This document shows, piece after piece, positions 1-11,582 of a stretch of 64,000 nucleotides of DNA. The stretch covers positions 648,203 through 712,202 of the forward strand of contig JXTC01000062.1 of the NCBI GenBank assembly GCA_002914845.1. Reading direction: 5' to 3'. Each line of letters opens with the position of its first letter. The stretch's first letter is position 1. The notes under the pieces are model-generated. The model saw only the letters and a list, made by a program, of their open reading frames with translations. It searched no databases and was not told the origin of the DNA. The DNA is from Trema orientale. Taxonomy: Eukaryota; Streptophyta; Magnoliopsida; Rosales; Cannabaceae. The position numbers and the translations under genes were made by a program.

Positions 1-197
1 AAAAAAGAAAATATCTCCTCTTCCACATAATGAAGTTTCGTGGTCAAACTTGATGAACCTAGTCAAATCCGGCCACATCTCCTTCTGAAATCGTGAATGA
101 ATAACAATTATTTCAAATAGAATTTTCTTGGCTTCCTGTATATTATATTTTTTCCTTTTTTTTTTTGCTGAGTTCTTGTCCTGGTTTTTGTATACAG

Positions 198-1817
198 GTT
201 TACAGTAGTGCCTTGCGGCTGGTTCGATCCATGGTAATTACTTTGCCAGAAACCTGTTCTGTAGTCTAATCTTTAGAACCTGTGTATTCTTTAAATTATT
301 AAATTTGATCTGGTATTAATTTTTGGTCTGTTATAAAACCTATATCTAGATATTATATAAGGATAAGGCATGAATATGGATATTTCACAATAACTTACTA
401 GAAGAAACCATCTCATTTCTCCTGATGTATATAAATCATTTATCTGGAAAAGTAACTCTAAAATGATGCGCTCTTCTTTTTCTTCAGTCTCCTTATTGAA
501 CTTTTGTGGTCAATTCTTCTTTTTATGGGTATAATTATCTTGAGTTAAATGGTTAATTAATTTAGGCCAGATGTTTCAGTGGTCATGTGGCTTCACGTGT
601 TAATGTTTATGTTCTCGTTTGGGTGATAAAGCTGCAAAACTAAATTGTTTTACAGCTTCCCTTACCGTATCTTAAAGTTGGGTATCTAACTGCACCACCT
701 GCGGGAAAACCAGTTGCACCTCATAATGAATGGAAACACTCACAATTCATTTTGAATCACGAAGGGCTTCAACAGGTAGAGTATGATAGCATTCGATAGT
801 GTATGTTATTGTGCTAAGAATATTATCTGCAGTATAACCTTTTCCTTTAGTGCAAATGCATTTTCCCTTTTTATTTTTCTTTCTTTTGCTGGATTGTTGT
901 TCCTGCTTTACTTTATTTTTATTTTCCTGTTCTTCCTCATCAGATTAGCAGAGGTGATCAAGTATCACCCCCAGGCCTCTCTGGTAGATCAGGAGATGCA
1001 GCAAAGATAGACAAGAGAGCTATCAAAGTTGACGTTCCAGATATCGTTTCTGTATCAGCATGTGCTGATCTTACTTTACCACCTGGTGCAGGTCTCTGTA
1101 TTGATACAGTTCATGGAACTGTCTTTTTGGTAAGAATTAGTTGCTGCAATAAAGTTTCTACTTCAGTGTTCTTACATACAGATTGATTTCCTTTGTATTA
1201 CTGCATTACTAGTATCAGAGTCGCTGGCTGTAGATTGTATTTCCTATTCATCTTCCTACCTAATAATATCTTGTTTTACTGGTGAAGCATGTATATTTCA
1301 TGCAAAAACTTGCTTTTGAGGAATCTGAACAATACAGTGCTGCTGACCTTTTATGTGTCCATGGCCAATATTTTGTCAAGCTGGCAGGTTTTATTACGAA
1401 TTTGAGTGAAACCATACTTTAGCTGTTAAGAGAAGAAAGAGTTAATATCTTTAAGATAAACTTAGTAATTTTTTCTTTTGCCATTTCGATCTTGGTAGCA
1501 TTCCTCTGGATTGTAAACCAAATTCTTTTTTGCCCAAATTTGACAATTTGTATGATGATTAGCTGTCTTTGAATCCCTCATCTACTATTCAACAAATCAT
1601 TTAAGTATGATTAGCTCATCTTAAATTCTGGAAAAGTTTGCAGATTGATGTTCTGATGTAATTTTTCTTTTCTTTTTTTTTTTTTTTTTTTCACTCTTTG
1701 ATCCTTCAGGTTGCTGACTCTTGGGAATCCCTTGACGGATGGCTCGATGCAATCCGTCTAGTTTATACAATCTATGCACGAAATAAGAGTGATGTTCTAG
1801 CAGGTATTATAGCATGA
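198..1817 (+). CDS. C-terminal exons of a PH-domain-like protein (5' part outside window)
   Basis: Four exons fit together in one frame: 198-233, 656-775, 944-1129 and 1710-1817 (stop TGA). Each is bounded by an AG acceptor and a GT donor. The coding sequence must start further 5', so the protein is partial here. The second exon carries KVGYL, then W and FILN; this resembles the first strands of a pleckstrin-homology fold. The last exon has [20 protein letters not shown], like the C-terminal amphipathic helix of such a domain. The inference is a C-terminal lipid- or protein-binding PH-like module. I do not recognise the protein family. The first 100 bases contain a stretch (frame 2, from about base 4) that could be one more exon, but it runs into a stop without a clear donor, so I left it out. 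The third exon could instead start at 952. Confidence 0.6.
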
Positions 1818-2720
1818 CTTTGTTGAGTCGATGTACAATAATGTGTATTGAGATTGCTTTCTCTTAGAGGTGTTTGTAATTTGTATATTACATAAATTTT
1901 GAGATGGCGTGTTAATTTGGTTGGCGCTGAACTATCAATTTATTTCTTCAATTATTTAGATGGTTGTTTCTTATACATTTCATTTCCACGATTTCATTTA
2001 GATTTGGAATTCAATAAATTGAATCTTCGAAGGAAGCCAAGTTTGAAGTTTCTATTATAGCTTGGAATAGTTTAGTATTAAAAGATCGTTGTTCGTTTCT
2101 TAAGGCTCGAGGGTATATTGACTAACCATTATACCTGGTGGGTGTTTTGGCATTCCCAATTCTGATGAAGGGTTGTCGCTAGCATGGTTCATGGAGAGAC
2201 ACGTGAAACTCATCTTATTATGGGCTTAATTGCTGAATGGGCTGGTCTAGTAGTACAAAAGAGACGAAATGTTGTTTCCAGTTCGAATTGTAGCCCAAAA
2301 CATTTCGCAACTGCAATGATTCTAGAGAAAAAAGAAAAAGAAAGGCCCTCATTTCTCTACTTTCTGTCATTTCCATTGGCATCAATTTGTGTAGAGTCAC
2401 CAATGACAACTAAGCTGATCACATCATGGAAGAATTAGAATCGGAAACATTATTCAAAAATTAAACTAGCTAGCCAGAGTAAAAGAAGTTGACAAGACAT
2501 TTAACCGAAAAGAAAAAAAGAACCTTATTGTTATTGGATTTAAATTAATCTGGTCACATCCACAAAAGTAGTGCATAAATAAAGCCTATTGTACCCAAAA
2601 ATCCCTCGTTTTGTTACTTTTTGACCCCAAGTGGGGGGAATCTAGGAAATGACTATTGGATTTTAACATTAATGGGGCCCAATAGTTTTGGGTAATTCAA
2701 AGCCCATTTAGAATGTGATT
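1818..2720. other. Intergenic spacer between convergent gene ends
   Basis: This lies between the stop of the PH-like gene and the stop of the minus-strand YSL gene, so it holds the 3' UTRs of both. It is AT-rich. Short open frames on both strands have no coding look. No repeat with recognisable ends was seen. Confidence 0.6.
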
Positions 2721-5700
2721 CTACGAACCCAAAAACTTCATACAGATAGGGGGCTTGATCTTGGCCAAGGCAAGAACTGAAGCGGGCAGAATCCACATCC
2801 CTTCTCCGCAGATCAACCCCGACGCCACCGCGGGAACCATCACCTCCGCCCTCTTCGCATCCAACTTCTGCCACACGAACACCACCAGGGTCCCCACGCA
2901 CATGTCGATCGCGAAGTAAGCCCCGACCAGGAACGGAACCCCCATCACCATCGGCAGCGGCATCCACCTCCCGACCCTCCTCGGCCCCAGATCCCTCACC
3001 ATGTTCACCCCCACGGCGAACCCAAAGAAACCCAAACAGAGCTCGAGGCAGTGGCGCGGCAGGGCCGAGAACCCCTGCACCCCCAGGATGGCCATGTTGC
3101 GGTAGATGAGGGCGTAGGGGGCCTTGAATTCGCCCCTGGGGTTCCCCACGTCGAAGGCCTTGTAGAAGAGGAAGAAGCTCAGAGGAGCGATCACGCAGCC
3201 GAGGGCGGTCCCGATGACCTGGCTGGCGAACATGGCCCGCGGCGACGCGAAGGTGAGGTGCCCTGTCTTGAAGTCCTGCATCAGGATGCAGGCCACGGAG
3301 ACGACCGACTTGATCAGGCCGCAGCCGGCGAGGGCGGCGACGACGCCGTTTTGCCTGCCGGAGAGGGCGGCGAGGACGAAGAGGGCGATCTTGCCGTAGT
3401 TGTAGGCCATGTTGATGTCGGTGAGGCCGGCGCCGTAGGCGTTGCAGAAGGCCAAGGACGGGGCGAGGACGTAGCAGACGACGACGTAGTACCACTTGAG
3501 CTGTGGGAACATGATTGGGATCACGATGATGGAGATCGTGGAGAAGACTGCGTAGCCGGTTACGGCGAGCCATAGCGGGATCGTTTCGCCGAGGAAGATC
3601 CGGTTTTGCTTCTCCTCAATTGGTTTCCCTTTCGTTTCTAGAGGAGAAGAATATGAAGTTTCAGCTCGCTCGATCGTGACAGAATGAATGAATGAATGCA
3701 TGACATTACAAAAGTTATACGTTAAGAAAAGTTTACTACTACGTAACAAGTCAACTAGTAAACTAGGTTTAAAGTGAGTTAAATTATTACACCTAGTCAG
3801 GCTCATGGCCTGCTCCCTGGAGTCTCTGCTTCGATTTGTATTGGAGACCGATATGTTTAGCAATATGCCAGAGTTTTCTCTCTCTTAGAACTTTGTTTAA
3901 GTTAATGAGAGAACAAACCATGAGGAAATTAGGCTCCAAATTTTCAATTACATTGAAGTTTTGTATACTGACTGGTCTGGTTAAGTATGATGAAACTGTC
4001 ATATTTCAAGATACCATCAATTACTACTATATATGGAAAACAAAATTTTCGAACTGCTGTTTAGGAAGGTTTTCCAGCAATTTAATACCAAAATCATGTA
4101 TGTATGTAATAATTTTGCATAATTGACTCAAAAATGTCAGGAAAAAATGGGATCAATTAAGTTTCGTATTCTTGTTGTGACACGATGTGATAGTTATGTT
4201 GCATTTTTGTATGTGCATCATGTGACAGATATGTGAGGTAATTGCACACAGACCGTGATATATAGGATTTTTCTACCATGTAAGACTGGTAAGTTGATAA
4301 CAAATCAGTAGTTGTAATGATTAACGATACAAATAACATTAATTAGGAAACTAGCTAGAAAGTTCTAATGTTGTTGATGTTACCTGTGTTGTTCTTGTTT
4401 TTCAGTCTGTCATGGATGTTGATGATTGTGGAAGCAAGTATCTTGACGAAATTGTAAAGCCCATCACCCAGGATCAAGGCTACAGACAAAAAAGCCTGCC
4501 AAGAAAATTAAAGCTCTTTGTTACATATTTAACAGTGAGTGAGTTTTCCGGGAAAATGTGTGATGCATAGAAAATATTGGGAGCCATTTGAGAAAGTGAA
4601 ACCTTGTAACCATAGAGACTTTTCATGTCACTTTCACTTAAACTTTCAGGGAACCATTCTCCTTTAAGTCGACCTATAAGTGGCCACATTACTCCATAAG
4701 AGAGCACAGCTCCAAGAAGCAAAGATAAGTTGACTAAGTGGGAACATATCATCCCTGCTCCCACAAAAGTTGTGCTGAAATCAAAGTAAAATCTGCAAAA
4801 ACAAAGGAAGATGTAAATCCATTAGTTAACAAAAACATTAAAGAATGAAATGACAAGAAAAACAAGATAAAAATGGGAAGGAGATCCTACTTAATTATTT
4901 ATTACCACATCATCTTCATAAAGAAAATATGATTTGTTAGTAGGTTTCTTTAATCTTAAAAGTAAAGTCTGAAGAATTTATTAGATGGACAGATTACAAT
5001 ATGAAAATAGAAAAACAATCTACGTCCATAAAAAAGTATGGTTTTATGTGCAATATTGCATAAAAGAAGACCTACGTGTTCTTCCAAGCCTGTAATCCAA
5101 AAGTGGGGAACTGTGAGAACCCACATTCTTCCTCATTTGCACTATAGAACCACTTGAAAAGTCCCCATACGAAACTGACTGAAAAATACTTCAAGAAACC
5201 TCGTACTTGCTTCCTGAATATTAAATTGATCATTAGTTTAAATTGTAATATGATCTTTCTTAAGTACTAAATATTATATATATGTATATATTTTCTAAAG
5301 GTCTTCAGTACATATTTGGTTCGGAAAAAGAGCCTAAGAGATAAAAATCATGTGTACTTGGCCATTTTATCCCCACGAGTATGGAAACCATTGATGAGAA
5401 CCGCAGTTGCCAAGCCACTTGGGTAAGTCAACTTTAGATCCACTATCATGACCTGAAGAACAATTATTAATTAAAATCATGTACATAACTTTACTGTATT
5501 TCTCCAAAGGTAACAAAATTAAATTGTTTTCTATTCCATAGAAAGGTGTCAAAATGGGCCGGCCACGCATTATAACGGGCCCGAGCTCGGCTCGGCCCTA
5601 ACTTAGGGCCGGACTTGACTATATGTTTAGGCCCACCGGCCCAGGCCACCCGCCAAAATTAAATTTTTTTATTTTAAAACTTTTTTTTAAAAATAAATTT

Positions 5701-7324
5701 AAATACGAATTTTTTCCGATATTTATAAATATACATTTCCTCACTCTCTTTCTTTTTTTTTTTTTTACACTTTCAAATTTCAATCTAATTCTAAATAATT
5801 TTCCAATACTTAAACTTTTTTTTATCAACTATTCTACTTAAATATTTTTAACTTATTTAATTATTTTTAGACTTTTATCAATAGGAAAAAAATATAATAT
5901 ATTATTTATTTTTTCATAAATTTTATTTTAATATTTTTAACTAATTATACAAACAATAATATCATTTTTTTGGATTTTTTTATAAAATTTTAAAAATTAG
6001 GCCAAAAACGGGCCGGCCCATTTTGTCCTGTTTCGGGTCGGGCTAGGCCTACCTAAGAGCCCGGCAGACCTACAAGCCGGATTGAGCTACATTTTAAAAT
6101 TCCGGATCCGATCCGCCCCAACCTGGTCTGCTTTCTTAGACGGCCCGGCCAGGCCCTTTCTTCCTCCAAACTCGTTTTGGGTGGACCGGGTCGGCCCGGC
6201 CCGACTGGCCCGCTTATTTTGACACAATCCACACTAAAGAAGGGACATAACTTTCTAAATTATATTACAAGTTGTGAGTTTGCCAGTTAGACTTTTGTCT
6301 TTTAACTACTTCATTTCTCAAACAAAAAATATATAGTATTTAATGTGACAACTCCTAACTTTACTCTGGAATTTCAATAAGAAATTATTTCTCTCCATAC
6401 TGACTTTGGCTTTTGGAATTCCATATGAACTAAAAAATTAAAATAGCCAAATAAAAGAGAAACAAAATCATCGTATTAAGCTAATAGTCAGGTCTTCATG
6501 GACAATATGCTGACGTCCACATCTTGAAATTCTTAAGGACAAAACGTGTAAATAGCTAGCTAGTTTTATAATTTTTATTTTGTACTTAATAAGAAGATTA
6601 GTACATAATACTTGAAAATTACCTTTCTGAGGGGAATTAATACAAAGAGACCAACAAAGCAAACCAAGAAAAGAAAAGCGGTCATCCAACCAAAACCAGG
6701 TTCCTTGGTACTACTCAGAGAGTTTCCCTCATTGTGTTCGCCTGACAACTCATAAGTCTTCCTGTTTAATCCCAACAGATATGATGCAAATCCCCCTGAA
6801 ATCCATACAGAACACAAAAATGGAATTTGCCTTAAGATATATCACTCTGACCGAACTACAAAAGAAAATGAGTATAAGAAGAAGACAACTTAAAAAGAGA
6901 TCAAGTGAACGAAAAAACGACAATCGTTTTGGCTACATGGAACTCAATTATTACCTCCAACGGCGATGCTATAACAGGCAACTGAACAAGTTTGAATTAT
7001 GGTGTTCTCTTGGCGAGTGAAGGGCTTTGCTTGGTAACCAAGGCGTTGAACCACTTTTGTCCATGTCCTGATGAACACAAAGGCAAGGAGAGCCGCCGAC
7101 ACGTTGAAATGAGGAACAATACCAGTTGTGAGGTTTAGCTTCATGGCTATGATACTATAGATTGTTCCAATCACAACACTTGCTATGATTCCTCTAGCTG
7201 TTATCTGCTTTGTCCATGGTTCATGAGTTCCTAGCTCGCTCCCTGAGTTTTCGTCCGTGTTTTCTTCCAAGTCCTCATGATCTCTTTCATCAATCTCTTT
7301 CTTTTCTATTGCTTGATTTTCCAT
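2721..7324 (-). CDS. YSL: Yellow stripe-like (YSL7/8-type) oligopeptide transporter
   Basis: Seven exons on the minus strand, in transcript order: 7324-6955, 6795-6623, 5452-5358, 5213-5076, 4792-4603, 4495-4384 and 3664-2721. They sum to 2022 nt, or 673 residues plus stop, the usual YSL length. All junctions keep frame and use GT-AG. Diagnostic stretches include [58 protein letters not shown] and [11 protein letters not shown]. The protein has an acidic hydrophilic N terminus followed by many membrane segments typical of the OPT superfamily. YSL proteins are known to move metal-nicotianamine complexes across membranes; members of the 7/8 branch have also been linked to peptide-like substrates. 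Assignment to that branch rests on overall resemblance. The last exon is far richer in G/C at third positions than exons 1-6. A possible 5' UTR intron has its donor near 7466. No defect seen; it looks functional. Confidence 0.93.
5546..6225. mobile_element. GC-rich foldback/MITE-like insertion in YSL intron 2
   Basis: The element begins GTGTCAAAATGGGC and ends GCTTATTTTGACAC, giving short terminal inverted repeats. Both flanks are rich in GGCC/CCGG blocks around an AT-rich core of poly-T and poly-A tracts. It sits wholly inside the 1.17-kb second intron of the YSL gene and does not touch splice sites. I could not find a convincing target duplication, so the superfamily is open. A hAT-derived non-autonomous element is my best guess, by analogy with 54546-54947. 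Confidence 0.6.
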
Positions 7325-8746
7325 CTTCAGAGCTATATATATGTAAGTATTATGTTATGCTGCATAACATTAAGAAAAGCTTAGAAAGGTCTTTGATTCC
7401 AACTTCATATACGAGAGAAACCTTTATAAATGTATTTATATAAGAAATCCATGCATGTAAACTCACCTTGGAGTTGTCTTTTATAGTGGATTGCCTTGTA
7501 ATGAGTTGATATCCACTCTGCTGATGATTGATCAAGACCCTTTTGGCAGAAAAACAGAACAGTCTGAACAACCTTGGTCTTTTTTTGTTGCCTTACACAA
7601 TTTCAAAGACCAAAACTCAATAGTAACAAATATATATGTCCTACATATTATTCCTATCTTTACCAGTTTAAAAGTTCACAGAACTGATATAACAACACTG
7701 ATCACTGAGAACCCCACCTAAAAAGTTTGAAATATCTACAAGCATGGTCTATTTTTATTTCAAGGCAATACCAAAAAGTGACTAATAAATAAGATTTTAT
7801 CAAGTGATGGAAGGCAAAACTTGGCAAAAAGTTTTTTGATCAATGTGTAGGTATAACAACACTGGCACACTAATATATTTATAGCAATTATTGATATAGC
7901 AATTGAAGCCTACTACACTACTAAGTTCACAAGGCATTGGCTAATTGACTTCTCTTACCCTTATCATTGACCTTTCTCTTTTTCATTTGAAGGGGTGGTT
8001 ATGATAATATTTTGGTGGGGGATAGATATTCTCTCTTAGAAAGTGGTTCAAATTCGACCATTGGAAATTTGCAGGTTGCAACCAGGCATGTGGGTCCAAT
8101 TCTCTATCAAGCCACATTGAGTTGAAAATGATAGATGCAGAAAAAAACACTGAAGAGTTGTTATGTCTATAGTAAAATGTCCACAAAGGTCGAGCGGATT
8201 CCCTTCTCTCTCTTTGGATGATAAGTAATAACACTCATAGAGCCCCAAAAATCGTTTAGGCAAAGCTAGTTCCAGTCATTGTTTTAAACCCAATTGCCCC
8301 AAAAAACAATAAAAAAAGAAGGCACCCTTTTGTCTTATATAACTCATCCAGTTCACAATTTGATTCTTATTCTTAAAAAGCGTTACGTTGTCACAGAAAC
8401 TAAATAGTAAGTAGCAACAGCATACAGTACAAAACCTATGATTTAGGTAACTAGGTTTCGAGTACTATAATTTTTTTTTTTAAAAAAAAAAATGCACACT
8501 AATATTTCCCGATTAATTCAAATAGTTTTGCTGTTGATAACGTTTCTCTTAATTCAAATGTTATTGATCCACATCATAACCTCAATGCCATAGTTACATA
8601 TCTTTGCTTTCATATTTATCTATGTATAACCGGTACAAAAATCTTGGATATTATTCAATAATCACGGAAAATGAGACGCAACTTCAACCATTACCAAAGA
8701 GGAAGCAAACAAATTCAGTTACGGGCATATATATATAATATATATA
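7325..8746. other. Upstream region of YSL gene
   Basis: This holds the 5' UTR and promoter of the minus-strand YSL gene. A GGTGAG donor near 7466 and a possible acceptor near 7360 suggest a leader intron. Beyond that the sequence is AT-rich with a T/A tract near 8470. No other gene seen. Confidence 0.5.
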
Positions 8747-8976
8747 GGTTGCCAATCCAAGTTTTTTTTTTTTTATTTAACCTATGTGTAGAAATTTTTT
8801 TTTTTAACTGTTAGATCATCATCTAATAATGATCCAACAGCTATGAAGAAGTGCATAAAAAGATGTACATCATTAATGTTTTTTTTTTTATTTTACCTTT
8901 TAATATAAAAAAATATGCATGATAAATTTTTATTGGTCAAAATAATACTTATACATCTACTTACTAGATTGATATC
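8747..8976. mobile_element. MITE, family A copy 1 (TA-rich target)
   Basis: Starts GGTTGCCAATCCAAG and ends ACTAGATTGATATC, inside a TATATA target. The body (ACCTATGTGTAG, TTAGATCATCATCTAATAATG, ATAAATTTTTATTGGTCAAA) closely matches two other copies at 59265-59504 and 59693-59928. It has no coding capacity. More diverged than the other two copies, so probably older. Confidence 0.75.
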
Positions 8977-11363
8977 TATATATATGATCAATAACTTCTG
9001 CCGGTCATTGTGATTGTGGGTATGGATGAGGACCCTTTCTCTTGCAAAAGCAATGGTCGTGAGCTTGGCACACGCAAGACTCAAAATTGTCAGCTTATGG
9101 TTTTTTCTGGAATATGCACTATGAGATAGCAATGTGATTTTGACCCCAGCTTATAAATGCTTACTCTGAGATGACCTTCCTTTGCTGTAATTAATAGTGA
9201 TATTTTGACACTGAAAGATAGTAACTCATTATCACTGAAAACTTGCAACCCATCCAAAAGTTTCAATTTATAACCATAAACTTCAATTATTTCCAGCGAG
9301 AAATTCTTAGACATATATGATACGGAAAAATGCCTACCATTAATAAATATTTATTGAATCGTTCAATTTTTATCGGATTCAATTATATGTGCTTAGTTTT
9401 GTCCACATGTTTGATTTTATTTAGTATAATAATTTAAAAAAAAAAAAAACACCTTACTGGTAGTAAATATTATTAAATTAATAAAATTATCATTTTCTAT
9501 CAGATCCTTCATATGTGTAAGTAATTTTTTTCTGCGTGCTTAATTGATTCTTATATATATATATATATAATTTGACATTCAAGAATTATCTTAACTCATA
9601 AGCATGTTCCTATTTTTAGCTACTTATTCTTTTTTGGCTTTTGAAATTTGGGTTGGGAATAATTTAAAGAGTCATCCTCCTTTATATACATATATATGCT
9701 CTCTTTTTCTTCTTTGGCCTTATTTTTTTTCACAAGTTTTTAACTATTATATTGCAAATAAGTATATATTCATGGCTAGTTAATTACCAAGGAAATAAGA
9801 ATAATTGTTAGCAACTTTTAGATGAATATTTCATCAGTAACCCCAGCCAAAATAATCTTGTTTTTCTCTTTTTGAAAGATTAGTTGAAAAACCCCACTTG
9901 AATTTCATTGGTACACTACACAGTGATGGAACATTAATGCTAAGACTAATATTGAAAGTTCATGATGGACCCATAAGAATTTTCAAACTTGTTTTCATGT
10001 TCTTAGGAAAATATGGTCATTAAAAAGTTACAAAATATTATAATAAACACGCAAATGTGTCAACTTATGTATAGAATGATCCCCACTCCACTACTAGCTG
10101 GCCTTAGTGATGTAAACTCTCTGAAAAAAGGGGTAGATGCAAAGTTAAAATAATCATAGATCTTATATAACCTTTTTGTGGCCATGTGGGTTCCAACCCG
10201 TCAGTATCTTGTATTGCTTTTTTCGATAAATTTTATCAGCTTTGGGGAAATATATAATACACACGATATGGCTTTTCTTACAATAATTAATATCAAGTAT
10301 AGAAACCAAACTTTTTTACAAAATAGTAATAATAATTCAATTAAACCTCCTTGTGATATGTATATTGATCAAGTTTATTCTTTAAAAAAAAAGGATAGTA
10401 CTTGTAAAATTAAAGGCAAACTTCTTTACCAAAATGTACACTGAGAGTTGTCCTCTTCAGCTTCTGATCCATTCCCCATGCTTATGGTACTATAGAAATC
10501 AAAAGACATGAATTAGAAGAATATGTACAAAGGGTCTTCTTCAGAGCCTCGAAATAAAATCAATAAATAATAAAAGATAAAAAGCGCCTTCCACTCAAAT
10601 TACATATAATTATTTCATATAACGACTCTTACTGTTGCTTTTCAGGAATCTTTGTAGGCTCCCACAGATAGATATGGGAATGGAATTGCAAAGTCAATGG
10701 ATATATGGATCACTCAACTTCAAAAACAACTTTCATGTGTAAAATTTGCAATTGATGATTGCCTCTAAACTCTGACTTTGTTGTATCTATATACAAAGCT
10801 AGTATATATTACTACAGAATGTAATGGCTTGACAAATATAAAACGACACTCGCACACTATATGCTTCTTATCTTAGCCCTACTTGGCTCTTTCACCGGCC
10901 GGCTAAGCTGTCAATGCTCATGGTGCTTATAAAAGGACAAACGACTACTTGAATCGTGATTGGGCACGAGTCGGCAGTAATTAAAGTGCCATCTCACTAA
11001 CAAGAATAAAACTTAAATGACATGATCAATCTCATGATAACCACACCATTAATTATCTATCGTTTAACTTTGAGATAAGTTGATGTGTTCTGAAGTTTAA
11101 AGTCATGCTAATGAATGTGTTGGTGTAATTTTTTTTAATGTAAAAATTGGGTGGGTGTCTCTCGTATTATTCTTTGTAACAATCAACATATTCTATTCTA
11201 TGGCACTTTTTTAGAGATTGGATTATTGGAGGCCAAAGCCATTAACAATCTACATCATTCAATAACAAGGTCAGCATCTTAATTTTGAATAAAGCCAGCA
11301 TCTTTTTTTTGGACTAATAAAAGTAAATTTGTCTCATGATTTACTTTTGGACCCTAGTTAACT
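8977..11363. other. AT-rich intergenic spacer
   Basis: No gene or element with clear ends is seen. Small features are a TA run near 9554, poly-A near 9435 and short open frames without coding character. Confidence 0.5.
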
Positions 11364-11582
11364 AAGTAAAATAATTTTTTTTTTTAAAAGTGGGACTTAA
11401 GTAATGACCTACACTTATTCCAAATTAAAAGAAAATACCTACTACTACCCAATCTCTATCCCATGCCATTAGGGATAATAGGCTTTGACGCCTACCTGGT
11501 GTGACTCGAAACTATAACTGAGATCCTAAGTAGTGGGTGCTCTAACCACTTGAGTTAACCCACTTCGTCATAAGTAAAATAA
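11364..11582 (-). mobile_element. tRNA-derived SINE
   Basis: The element (11375-11571) is flanked by an 11-bp perfect direct repeat AAGTAAAATAA at 11364-11374 and 11572-11582, a typical retroposition target duplication. Read on the minus strand it starts GACGAAGTGGGTTAACTC, followed by a box-A-like GTTAACTCAAGTGGTTAGAG and a box-B-like AGTTTCGAGTCAC near 11500-11512, spaced as in tRNA promoters. It ends in an A-rich tail (the T run at 11375). This is the layout of a plant tRNA-derived SINE, transcribed by RNA polymerase III and mobilised by LINE machinery. Family not named. Confidence 0.75.

Noticed and set aside
1-120. Additional upstream exon of the PH-like gene
   Set aside because: One frame is open for about 90 bases but ends in a stop with no good donor before it; too little evidence.
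2653-3573. Long antisense open frame (306 codons) over the last YSL exon
   Set aside because: It is a shadow caused by GC-rich third positions of the YSL exon; its composition (Arg/Gly/His-rich) is not protein-like and the YSL frame is well supported.
3051-3575. Plus-strand open frame of 174 codons
   Set aside because: Also a shadow of the YSL exon on the opposite strand.
11490-11571. Possible genuine tRNA gene
   Set aside because: The internal promoter boxes are tRNA-like but the flanks do not form an acceptor stem and there is a target duplication, so it is a SINE.
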